From assembly GCF_016908315.1 (NCBI RefSeq), contig NZ_JAFBDQ010000007.1, positions 62,001 through 126,000 of the forward strand: a stretch of 64,000 bases of DNA, in the 5' to 3' direction. The notes under the pieces were generated by a model. The model had not been told where the DNA came from and searched no databases. It saw only the letters and a program-made list of their open reading frames with translations. Shown here piece after piece: positions 52,042-59,537 of this stretch. A program made the position numbers and the translations under genes. Numbering within the stretch: the stretch's first letter is position 1; the number at the start of each line of letters is the position of its first letter. Source of the stretch: Halanaerobacter jeridensis. GTDB taxonomy: Bacteria; Bacillota; Halanaerobiia; Halobacteroidales; Halobacteroidaceae.

Positions 52042-53445
52042 TTGAAAGAAGAAAAAATATTAAATCAAGGTGGAGTTATAGTAGAAGAGATTGAATATGA
52101 ACAGTTGTATAATTTAAGAATTAAAAAAGGAATAAATAAGCATGACCGACTTTATATTAGTGGCTTGATTTCAGATAAACAGCGTGATAAATATATTAAA
52201 TCTACTACTGTAGGAAATACAATTACAGTTAAAATTAAAGGAACAGGTGCTGTTGTTTTTAAGGGATTAGTAGAGGAAATTGATTTAACAACAAGGAAGA
52301 ATAATTATTTTATAAAGATATATGGTTTGGCAGAAACTTATAATTTAGATATTAAGAAGAAAAGTTTTTCTTTTCAAGAAACGGGCATATCATATAAAAA
52401 ATTGATTAATAAAGTTCTAAAATCTTATTCTGAAGTTGATTTCAAAGATAAAGCTAGTGAAGGAGAAAACAAGGAAAACTTGCTAGTCCAGTATCAGGAG
52501 ACAGATTGGGAATTTTTAAAGCGAATAGCATCTCGATTTAATACGGGACTTGTTCCTGATAGTTCAGGTGAAGGAATTAGGTTTCATTTTGGTGTGCCTA
52601 AGGGTAGGAAAACAATCAAGATAGAAGATACAGATTATGATGTCAGCAAGAAATTAAGAACTTCACAAGAAATTAAAGAAAATTATCAAGAAGGAGTTAA
52701 AGATAAAGACTTTGTTGATTATACACTTCAAATTAGAGATGTGAAAAAAATTAATGCTTTAGCTTTAGGTACGAAAGTGCAATTTAGCAATCAAAATTTG
52801 TTCGTAAAAGATATTGCTTTAGAAGTTAAAAACGGCAATTTAGTTGGAGAATATATAATGACAAAAAAGAAAGGCTTAGCTCAAGAAGAAATTATTAACC
52901 CTAATCTAATTGGGTTAAGTATTTTAGGTCAAGTGTTAGAAGTAAAGCAAGACCAGATTAAGGTGCATTTAGAAATAGACGAAGAGCAGTCTAAATCTAA
53001 AGCGATTTTATTTAAATATTGCACCGATTATACTTCGGAAGGGGATACAGGATTTTATACAATGCCTGAAAAGGGGGATCATGTACTGCTATATGTGCCT
53101 GATGAATATGAAAAGAATGCAGTAATTACTGCGGCTGTAAGGAAAGAAATTAAAGGTAGTGATAAAGTAAGTGATCCTAAAATTAAATATTTTAGAACTA
53201 AATATGGAAAAGAGATAGCCTTCAAGGAAAAAGAAATAATGATTACAGGTGAAGATGAACACGTATTAATTAAAATTAATGAAGAAGATGGGATTGAATT
53301 ATTGAGTAAGCATGATGTAAAAATAAACAGTAAGAAAAAAATCAAACTAGATGCTAAAAAAGCAATTGAAATGAAATGCAAAGGCAGTAAAATAAAGTTA
53401 GATGGTAAAGTAAATGTGCAGGGTAGTGAAGTGACTATTAATTAG
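52042..53445 (+). CDS. VgrG-like contractile-injection spike protein
   Basis: About 467 residues. The N-terminal half has the gp27/late-control-D fold (KGTGAVVFKGLVEEID and LLVQYQETDWEFLKRIASRF, the latter the hallmark of VgrG/Gp27). A gp5-like OB domain follows (LGQVLEVKQDQIKVHLEI, GFYTMPEKGDHVLLYVP). The C-terminus is a repetitive beta-helix needle (VKINSKKKIKLDAKKAIEMK). TTG 52042 is preferred, 6 bp after AGGAGGGA; ATG 52012 has no site. No sheath, tube or baseplate genes are in the window, so this is an orphan spike paired with the lipase. Confidence 0.87.
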   Translation: MKEEKILNQGGVIVEEIEYEQLYNLRIKKGINKHDRLYISGLISDKQRDKYIKSTTVGNTITVKIKGTGAVVFKGLVEEIDLTTRKNNYFIKIYGLAETYNLDIKKKSFSFQETGISYKKLINKVLKSYSEVDFKDKASEGENKENLLVQYQETDWEFLKRIASRFNTGLVPDSSGEGIRFHFGVPKGRKTIKIEDTDYDVSKKLRTSQEIKENYQEGVKDKDFVDYTLQIRDVKKINALALGTKVQFSNQNLFVKDIALEVKNGNLVGEYIMTKKKGLAQEEIINPNLIGLSILGQVLEVKQDQIKVHLEIDEEQSKSKAILFKYCTDYTSEGDTGFYTMPEKGDHVLLYVPDEYEKNAVITAAVRKEIKGSDKVSDPKIKYFRTKYGKEIAFKEKEIMITGEDEHVLIKINEEDGIELLSKHDVKINSKKKIKLDAKKAIEMKCKGSKIKLDGKVNVQGSEVTIN

Positions 53446-53494
53446 TTTACTTAAAAGGTATTTGAAGAGAGTAAATTTTAGTTGAAGTAAATTA

Positions 53495-53558
53495 AACTCC
53501 ATTTGCTATAAAAAAAGTTAAGTTATTATTATTCCAAATAATTTAAGCAAATGGAGTT
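53495..53558. repeat. 64-bp element with 13-bp inverted ends
   Basis: AACTCCATTTGCT (53495-53507) and AGCAAATGGAGTT (53546-53558) are perfect inverted repeats around a 38-nt AT-rich centre. It follows the spike gene and could be a terminator-like stem or a tiny mobile remnant. Confidence 0.5.
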
Positions 53559-53655
53559 ATCAAAATTTATAATTAAATTTATTTTTTGAATATTGAATTA
53601 CTTTTAAAATCGAATTAAATAAGATATAATAATTAATATAGAGTGGTGACTAATT

Positions 53656-53850
53656 ATGGATTTGACCACCTATGAAAATGAAATCCAGAAAATTTGTGAG
53701 GAAGAAGATGTTTCGGTAATGGGAGTGTTTGGATCAGTAGCAAGAGGAGAAGAAAGAAGAGATAGTGATATTGATATTATTATTGAATACAATCATGATG
53801 ATAAAAGTTTATTTGACTTAATTAGATTTGGAAGTCAATGCATTTTTTAA
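53656..53850 (+). pseudogene. Truncated second copy of the MNT nucleotidyltransferase
   Basis: The first 57 residues match the protein at 45451 almost exactly, including GVFGSVARGEER, but with the intact metal motif SDIDII. After LFDLIRF the sequence diverges and stops at 53850 (64 residues instead of 95). The upstream promoter region is also shared (AATTACTTTTAAAAT and GATATAATAA blocks), so the duplication included the control region. It is probably non-functional. Confidence 0.82.
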
Positions 53851-54017
53851 ACAAATGTAAATTTAAGCTTAATATTAATAAGAATATAGATATTCGTGAA
53901 TTGGACAAAACAATTAAGGAAGCAATATTAATTTTAGCACCTGTATATATAAAATATATTATTAGTAATGATTACAAATTACTATTGATATTTTTTGTAA
54001 ACAAAGATATAATGTAA
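53838..54017 (+). other. Possible 59-codon frame of unknown origin
   Basis: Opens inside the truncated MNT gene in another frame (ATG 53838) and encodes KCKFKLNINKNIDIREL followed by a hydrophobic end (LILAPVYIKYII). No ribosome site. It may be the tail of a gene joined by the same deletion that truncated the MNT copy. Confidence 0.25.
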
Positions 54018-54065
54018 ATACAATGATTATAAGAGTATAAAACTATAAGAAAGGGTGATTTGATT

Positions 54066-54176
54066 ATGTTTAAATCTGTATCTAATTTAATTAAAAAAGG
54101 TGTTGGAGGAATTATTAAGCTAGCAGATAGTGAAATGAAAGCAAGAAAAAAATCAGATTCTAATCATTTAGTATAA
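54066..54176 (+). CDS. Small amphipathic cationic peptide
   Basis: 36 residues: MFKSVSNLIKKGVGGIIKLA, then DSEMKARKKSDSNHLV. The first 20 residues would form a membrane-binding amphipathic helix and the rest is basic. GAAAGGGTG lies 8 bp before ATG 54066, and a strong terminator follows at 54230, so it looks like a free-standing transcription unit. It could be a toxin-like peptide, a leaderless bacteriocin or a small membrane regulator. I do not recognise a family. Confidence 0.55.
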   Translation: MFKSVSNLIKKGVGGIIKLADSEMKARKKSDSNHLV

Positions 54177-54229
54177 GCAAATAAGAAGATAGTAATATAT
54201 ATTTTTAAATTTAAGAATATACAGAATAT

Positions 54230-54264
54230 AAAAAGGAGGATTCCCTTTAGAATCCTCCTTTTTA
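54230..54264 (+). terminator. Rho-independent terminator after the small peptide gene
   Basis: AAAAAGGAGGATTC-N6-GAATCCTCCTTTTT: perfect stem and T run. Confidence 0.9.
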
Positions 54265-54454
54265 TATTGTTTAAGATTTAAATTGAATGTCATTATATTT
54301 AATTGGGTAAAGATAAAAATAAGTCATTTATAATGTAAATCAAGTAGAGAATTGTTAATGTTATTTTCATTTGATATACTTAGTTATGCATGAATTTATT
54401 TTTGGGAGGATCTTTAATTTATTTGCAGGAATTTTAAGAAAAATATTTAATTAA

Positions 54455-54484
54455 TTGAATAACGAAACTTAGTTTTATTATAAA
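54455..54484 (+). promoter_or_regulatory. Promoter of the IclR regulator with KdgR-like operator
   Basis: TTGAAT (54455-54460), 18-bp spacing, TATAAA (54479-54484). The palindrome GAAACTTAGTTTT (54464-54476) fills the spacer, which would give autorepression. The same GAAAC-N3-GTTTT motif recurs at 55395 and 55540. Confidence 0.65.
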
Positions 54485-54509
54485 AAACAAAAGTGGAAGG
54501 GGAATTATT

Positions 54510-55289
54510 ATGAGAAACAAACCAAACAATTTAGTTAAATCTGTAAATCGGTCAGTTAATATATTAGAAGAGTTGTCAAAATATGAAGATGGATTGGGGG
54601 TAACAGAACTAAGTAATAGATTAGATGTTCACAAAAGTTCAGTGCATAGGTTGTTATCAACTTTATTGTATAGGGGTTTGGTTGAACAGAATGAAGAAAA
54701 TGGCAAGTATGAATTAGGATTAAAAATATTTGAATTAGGAAGTAGAATATTTAATGAGCTAGAAGTTCGAGAATATGCAAAACCATATTTAGAACAGTTA
54801 GTTAAAAAAACTAATGAAACAGTTCATTTAGTTACTTTAGACCAAGGAGAAGTTTTATATCTTGATAAGGTGAGTAGTCCAGAAACTATTACTATGGCTT
54901 CACAAATTGGTGCTAGAGCTCCAATTCATTCTACAGCAGTTGGTAAAGCAATAGCTGCTCATTTAGAAGAAAAAAGAGTAGAAGAAATAATTAGCAAGAA
55001 GGGGATGCCTAAGCGTACTGAAAATACTATTACTGAACTTGAAGAATTCAAAGAAAATTTGGGATTAATTAGGGAAAGAGGATATGCTATAGATGAAATA
55101 GAAAATGAAGCAGGAATTAGATGTATAGCAGCGCCAATTTTTGATTATGATGGCAAAGTAGTAGCTGCAGTTAGTATTTCAGGTCCAACTATAAGGGTTA
55201 CTCAAGACCGAATTTCTAATTTAGCGAATCAAGTTACAGAAACGGGATTACAAATTTCTTATCGATTGGGTTATAATCCTAATCAATAA
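54510..55289 (+). CDS. kdgR: IclR-family transcriptional regulator (KdgR-like)
   Basis: 259 residues: an N-terminal winged helix-turn-helix (residues 8-70, VNILEELSKYEDGLGVTELS and DVHKSSVHRLLSTL) and a C-terminal IclR effector domain (about 75-250, GARAPIHSTAVGKAIAA, AGIRCIAAPIFD). GGAAGGGG precedes ATG 54510. Three GAAAC-N3-GTTTT palindromes around it resemble the KdgR box of enterobacteria, and the downstream genes are for 2-keto-3-deoxy sugar acids, so a KdgR-like repressor is the best call. The inducer is probably the keto-deoxy acid (inference). Confidence 0.82.
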   Translation: MRNKPNNLVKSVNRSVNILEELSKYEDGLGVTELSNRLDVHKSSVHRLLSTLLYRGLVEQNEENGKYELGLKIFELGSRIFNELEVREYAKPYLEQLVKKTNETVHLVTLDQGEVLYLDKVSSPETITMASQIGARAPIHSTAVGKAIAAHLEEKRVEEIISKKGMPKRTENTITELEEFKENLGLIRERGYAIDEIENEAGIRCIAAPIFDYDGKVVAAVSISGPTIRVTQDRISNLANQVTETGLQISYRLGYNPNQ

Positions 55290-55348
55290 ATTAATAGTTT
55301 AACCTTAAATTTAATATTAATTATTTCTGAGATAATTTTATTCAAAGT

Positions 55349-55407
55349 TTGACACTTAATCTATATTACCTTATAATATAATTACAGTGAATATGAAACG
55401 AAGTTTT
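55349..55407 (+). promoter_or_regulatory. TRAP operon promoter with downstream operator
   Basis: TTGACA (55349-55354), 17-bp spacing, TATAAT (55372-55377): consensus. GAAACGAAGTTTT (55395-55407) lies just after the expected start of transcription, a place where a bound repressor blocks elongation or escape. Confidence 0.75.
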
Positions 55408-55496
55408 TTAATAAGAAACAACAAGTTAATTAATTTTATAAGTTCATTATTTAAATTATAACATAGTTTTATAATTTAATATATTTTTCTTCATAA

Positions 55497-55645
55497 GGAG
55501 GTGAGGTGAGTAGCACCTAAAAAATTTTAATTATTTTGCGAAACTAAGTTTTATAATACAAAACTATATAATATAAGCTTATAATTTTACAAGCCTACTA
55601 TAACCTATATTTTAAATTCTGATATGGGTGAAGTAGGTTTTTATT
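55497..55645 (+). promoter_or_regulatory. Leader of the TRAP operon: mini-ORF, third operator and hairpin
   Basis: AGGAGGTGAG at 55497-55506 is followed by a four-codon GTG frame and stop (55511-55525). The stretch AGGTGAGTAGCACCT can also fold on itself. GAAACTAAGTTTT at 55540-55552 is the third operator copy. Near 55592-55645 AAGCCTAC can pair with GTAGGTTTTT across a long loop. Together these make a structured leader of about 300 nt before dctP. Confidence 0.5.
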
Positions 55646-55687
55646 ATTTTAGAAAACTATATTTCACAAACCTAAGGGGGAATCAAA

Positions 55688-56740
55688 ATGTTTAATAAGA
55701 AATTTGCATCAATTGCTTTAGTTTTAGTTTTAGTGGCAGGTTCAATTTTAGCTATTACTGGTGAGGCTGAAGCTATATTTGGTATATTTGGTGGCGATGA
55801 AAAGAAAGAAAAGACATATACAATTCGAGCTGGTATTGGACTGAATGATAAATCTGCTCAGTATAAGGCATTAGAAAAATGGAAGCAGATGGTTGAAAAA
55901 AGAAGTGATGGGCGCATCAAAATGGAATTATATCATTCTAGCCAACTTGGAGATGATCGTGAAATGATGGAAGCTTTACAATTAGGAACTCAAGAGGTAA
56001 CTTGTCCGTCCACTGCTCCAATTGGTGAATTTGTAGAAGGTTTTAAAGTATTTGATTTACCATTTTTATTCCCAAATAATGAAGCAGCAGATTATGTATT
56101 AGATAGTAAGATTGGTCAAAACTTACTTAAAAAACTAGAGGATGAAGGCATGATTGGTTTAGCTTATTGGGAAAATGGGTTCCGTCACTTAACTAATAGT
56201 AAAAGACCGGTTAAAACTCCTGAAGATATTAAAGGATTAAAAGTAAGAACTATGGAGAATCCAATGCATTTAGCTGCATGGAGAGAAATGGGAGCTAATC
56301 CAACTCCAATGGCTTTTGGTGAGTTATTCTCTGCTATGCAGCAAGGAGTTGTAGATGGTCAGGAAAATCCATGGGGAACAATTTATCTGCAGAACTTTTA
56401 TGAAGTTCAGGATTATGTAACGAATACTGGTCACGTTTATTCTCCATTTGTACTAATGGTTTCTGAGAAATTTTATGATAAGTTGCCAAGCGATCTACAA
56501 ACGATGCTTAGAAAAACAGCTAAAGAAGTTAAAGAATATCAAAGAAGAATAAATCGAGAAATGAATGCTGAATATAGAAAGAAATTAAAAGAAAAGATGA
56601 ATGTAACTATATTATCTTCTGAACAAAAAAGTGCATTTAAAAAGGCAGTACAACCTGTTTATGATGAATATAAAGAAGAAATCGGTGCTGACTTAGTTGA
56701 TTCAGTATTACAAAAGGTAGAAGAATACCAACAACAATAG
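55688..56740 (+). CDS. dctP: TRAP transporter solute-binding protein (DctP family)
   Basis: 350 residues with an N-terminal signal sequence (ASIALVLVLVAGSILAI, cleavage likely after GEAEA). The mature part has the DctP signatures: LKVRTMENP with the carboxylate-binding arginine near 180, and DGQENPW near 221. It captures an organic or sugar acid in the extracytoplasmic space for the DctQM permease. A strong hairpin follows, so it is likely made in excess over the permease. The neighbouring genes point to a sugar acid such as D-galactonate. Confidence 0.92.
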   Translation: MFNKKFASIALVLVLVAGSILAITGEAEAIFGIFGGDEKKEKTYTIRAGIGLNDKSAQYKALEKWKQMVEKRSDGRIKMELYHSSQLGDDREMMEALQLGTQEVTCPSTAPIGEFVEGFKVFDLPFLFPNNEAADYVLDSKIGQNLLKKLEDEGMIGLAYWENGFRHLTNSKRPVKTPEDIKGLKVRTMENPMHLAAWREMGANPTPMAFGELFSAMQQGVVDGQENPWGTIYLQNFYEVQDYVTNTGHVYSPFVLMVSEKFYDKLPSDLQTMLRKTAKEVKEYQRRINREMNAEYRKKLKEKMNVTILSSEQKSAFKKAVQPVYDEYKEEIGADLVDSVLQKVEEYQQQ

Positions 56741-56753
56741 TTAATTAAAAAAT

Positions 56754-56785
56754 AAAAAGGAGAGGATTTTTTCCTCTCCTTTTTA
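56754..56785 (+). terminator. Intra-operon attenuator between dctP and dctQ
   Basis: AAAAAGGAGAGGA pairs with TCCTCTCCTTTTT. A perfect terminator-type stem inside the operon would reduce expression of the permease relative to the binding protein. Confidence 0.85.
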
Positions 56786-56803
56786 ATAAAGGAGGTGGAG
56801 AAA

Positions 56804-57301
56804 ATGCTTAAAAAAATTTATAAATTATATAAATACTTTGTGATGGCTATTACTGTGGCTGTGATGGTGATTGTTAATATTAATGTATTTTATCGTTATG
56901 TTTTAAATCATTCTTTAGGTTGGGCTTCTGAATTATCACGATATATTTTTATTTGGGTAACCTTTTTAGGAGCAGCATTAGCTTATGATAAGAATGAACA
57001 TGTAGGATTAAGTTTTATAATAAATATGTTACCTGAAAAAATAAGGCCTATAGTTGAATTAATAGGAGATATATTAATTTTAATTGTTTTAGGAGTTTTA
57101 TTCAAAACAGGAATTACCGTTTTTAATGTCACTAATAATACCTCTCCAGCTTTAGGATTGAGATTAGGTAATGTTTATTCAGTTGTTCCTTTTAGTATGT
57201 TAGTAATGATTGCTATAAATTTAGGAAAAATAAAGCAGAGAATTAATAATATATTAAAAAATTTTAGATCTGATAATAAAGATAAAAAAATTAATGGGTG
57301 A
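56804..57301 (+). CDS. dctQ: TRAP transporter small permease subunit (DctQ family)
   Basis: 165 residues with four membrane helices and the family motif VFYRYVLNHSLGWASELSRY near residue 30. ATG 56804 has AAGGAGG 7 bp before it; GTG 56795 overlaps that site. The end overlaps the dctM reading frame. It pairs with DctM to form the sodium-coupled transporter. Confidence 0.92.
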   Translation: MLKKIYKLYKYFVMAITVAVMVIVNINVFYRYVLNHSLGWASELSRYIFIWVTFLGAALAYDKNEHVGLSFIINMLPEKIRPIVELIGDILILIVLGVLFKTGITVFNVTNNTSPALGLRLGNVYSVVPFSMLVMIAINLGKIKQRINNILKNFRSDNKDKKING

Positions 57302-57318
57302 GAGGAGGCGTATCTACA

Positions 57319-58608
57319 TTGCTATGGTTGTTTTTAGGCACTTTATTTTTCTTCGTGTTTTTAGGTATTCCTGTTGCTTTTAGCTTAGGATTATCTAATT
57401 TGATAATTATGTCTGCTATGGATTTTGATTTTATAATTTTAGCTAAAAAAATGATATCTGGAATTAATAATTTTCCCCTATTGGCAATTCCATTTTTTAT
57501 GTTTGTAGGAAAAGTAATGAACACAGGGGGGATAGCTAAAAGACTAGTAAGGTTTGCAGATTCTTTAGTTGGTTTTATTACTGGGGGATTAGGACACGTT
57601 AATATTTTAGCTAGTATGTTCTTTGGTGGTATTTCTGGTTCAGCGATTGCTGATACTGCAGCAATTGGTGGATTGCTAATTCCACCTATGGTAGAAGAAG
57701 ATTATCCTCCTAAATATTCAGGAGCAATTACTGCTTCTTCAGCTGTAATAGGAATTATTATTCCCCCTAGTATTCCTTTTATTTTGTATGGGATTACAAC
57801 TAATACTTCAATTGCTGGATTATTTATGGGTGGAATAATTCCAGGAATTATTGTGGGAACTGCTTTAATGTTTACTACTTATGTTACGACTAAGAAGAAT
57901 AATTATGGTAATGCAGAAGCTACTGCTAATAAAAGTTTTAGTATTGAAGAATTAATTTCTAGCTTCAAAGAAGCAAGTTTAGCTTTATTGTTGCCATTAT
58001 TAATTGTAGGAGGGATTTTGGGAGGAATATTTACTGCTACAGAAGCAGGAGCAATCGCAGTTGTTTTGGCTTTGATTTTAGCAATGGGAGTTTATAAAGA
58101 AATTGAATTTAATGATTTGCCAGATTTGTTATTAGAAACAGCTAAGGTTACAGCAACTGTATTATTTTTATGTGGAATGGCAATGGTAACAGCTTGGTTA
58201 TTAACAACTGCTAGAGTTCCTTATCAATTAGCTAATTTAATTACTAGTATTGCTAATAATCAAATAGCAATTATGTTAATGATCAATGTATTATTATTAA
58301 CAGTAGGTTGTGTTATGGATTTAACTCCAGCTTTATTAATTTTAGCTCCGATTCTATTACCTGTAGTAAAGCAACTTGGAATTAGTCCAATTTATTTTGG
58401 GGTTATTATGTGTATTAATTTAGGAATTGGTTTGATAACTCCACCAGTAGGGACAGTACTTTATGTTGCATGTGGCGTAGCTGATGTGAAAATGGAAGAA
58501 CTAGTTAAATCTATATTACCATTTTTAATTACTTTATTAGCTATATTAATTTTATTAATTGTTTTCCCACAATTAGTAATGTTTATTCCTAATTTAGTAA
58601 TGGGATAA
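57319..58608 (+). CDS. dctM: TRAP transporter large permease subunit (DctM family)
   Basis: About 429 residues with about 12 membrane helices. The conserved segments FFGGISGSAIADTAAIG, SSAVIGIIIPPSIPFILYG, FTATEAGAIAV and GLITPPVGTVLYV identify the DctM transport subunit. TTG 57319 lies 10 bp after AGGAGG; GTG 57298 overlaps the dctQ stop and has no site. It drives sodium-coupled uptake. Confidence 0.93.
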   Translation: MLWLFLGTLFFFVFLGIPVAFSLGLSNLIIMSAMDFDFIILAKKMISGINNFPLLAIPFFMFVGKVMNTGGIAKRLVRFADSLVGFITGGLGHVNILASMFFGGISGSAIADTAAIGGLLIPPMVEEDYPPKYSGAITASSAVIGIIIPPSIPFILYGITTNTSIAGLFMGGIIPGIIVGTALMFTTYVTTKKNNYGNAEATANKSFSIEELISSFKEASLALLLPLLIVGGILGGIFTATEAGAIAVVLALILAMGVYKEIEFNDLPDLLLETAKVTATVLFLCGMAMVTAWLLTTARVPYQLANLITSIANNQIAIMLMINVLLLTVGCVMDLTPALLILAPILLPVVKQLGISPIYFGVIMCINLGIGLITPPVGTVLYVACGVADVKMEELVKSILPFLITLLAILILLIVFPQLVMFIPNLVMG

Positions 58609-58627
58609 ATTGGGAAGGAGGATTATT

Positions 58628-59524
58628 ATGAGAAAATTAGAGGGGGTAATTCCCCCAATGGTCACTTTATTTAATAATAATAAAGAAATTGATTGGACTG
58701 CTAATCGTAATTTAGTGAATTATTTAATTAAGAAAGGAATAGATGGAATATTTGTTTTAGGAAGTTTGGGTGAATTTACTCATTTGACTGTAACGGAGCG
58801 TAAAAAGTATATAAAGTTTATTGTAGAGGAAGTTAATAATAGAGTTCCTGTTTTAGTAGGGGTGGGCCATACTTCTACTGATATAGCAATTGAGTTAAGT
58901 AAAGATGCTCAGAATGTAGGAGCAGATTATTTAGTAGTAGTAACTCCTTATTATTGGGAATTAGATGATGAAGCTATTATAAATCACTATCAAAAAGTTG
59001 CTGAAGCAACTGATCTACCAATCATTATTTATAATTATCCAGATTTAACAGGTATAAATATGGGAATAAATGTGATTAAAAAAATTGTTGCAAGAAATGA
59101 TAATGTAGTGGGAATTAAAGATACTATAGATAGTTTAACTCATATTCATAAATTAATTAATAAAATTAAAACTAGAGAAGATGATTTTAGTGTATTAGTA
59201 GGCTTAGATAATTATTTCCTATCTGGTTTAATTGCAGGAGCAGATGGAATGATTGGTGGGAGTGCTAATTTTATCCCTAGGTTAGGAAAAGAAATTTTTG
59301 AGAATTTTCAGTCTGGAAAATTAGAAGAGGCAGCTAAAAAACAACAAAAAATTAATATATTAAGTAATATTTATAGTCTAGCTAATCCTCCAATTTCTAT
59401 AGTAAAAGAAGCTATTAATTTAAAAACTCCTTTAAATGTGTCTAATATAGTTCGAAGCCCAGCACTAAAAAGGGATTTGTTTGCTAAGAATAAATTAGAA
59501 GAGTTATTATTAGAAAATAAATGA
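58628..59524 (+). CDS. DapA/NAL-family aldolase or dehydratase
   Basis: A TIM-barrel lyase of 298 residues. The motif GSLGEFTHLTVTERK (phosphate/carboxylate loop), the tyrosine in IIYNYPDLTG near 135, and the Schiff-base lysine in VVGIKDT near 163 are present. In this locus it is more likely a 2-keto-3-deoxy-acid aldolase or keto-deoxy-acid dehydratase than dihydrodipicolinate synthase. The start is ATG 58628 after GGAAGGAGG. It follows dctM by 19 bp. Confidence 0.88.
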   Translation: MRKLEGVIPPMVTLFNNNKEIDWTANRNLVNYLIKKGIDGIFVLGSLGEFTHLTVTERKKYIKFIVEEVNNRVPVLVGVGHTSTDIAIELSKDAQNVGADYLVVVTPYYWELDDEAIINHYQKVAEATDLPIIIYNYPDLTGINMGINVIKKIVARNDNVVGIKDTIDSLTHIHKLINKIKTREDDFSVLVGLDNYFLSGLIAGADGMIGGSANFIPRLGKEIFENFQSGKLEEAAKKQQKINILSNIYSLANPPISIVKEAINLKTPLNVSNIVRSPALKRDLFAKNKLEELLLENK

Positions 59525-59537
59525 AGGGTGTAAATTT

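Noticed and set aside
46893-54300. A second tandem island integrated at the same site
   Set aside because: No third copy of the tRNA-Trp repeat and no further complete integrase gene were found to the right of 46892, although the accessory nature of this stretch is clear.
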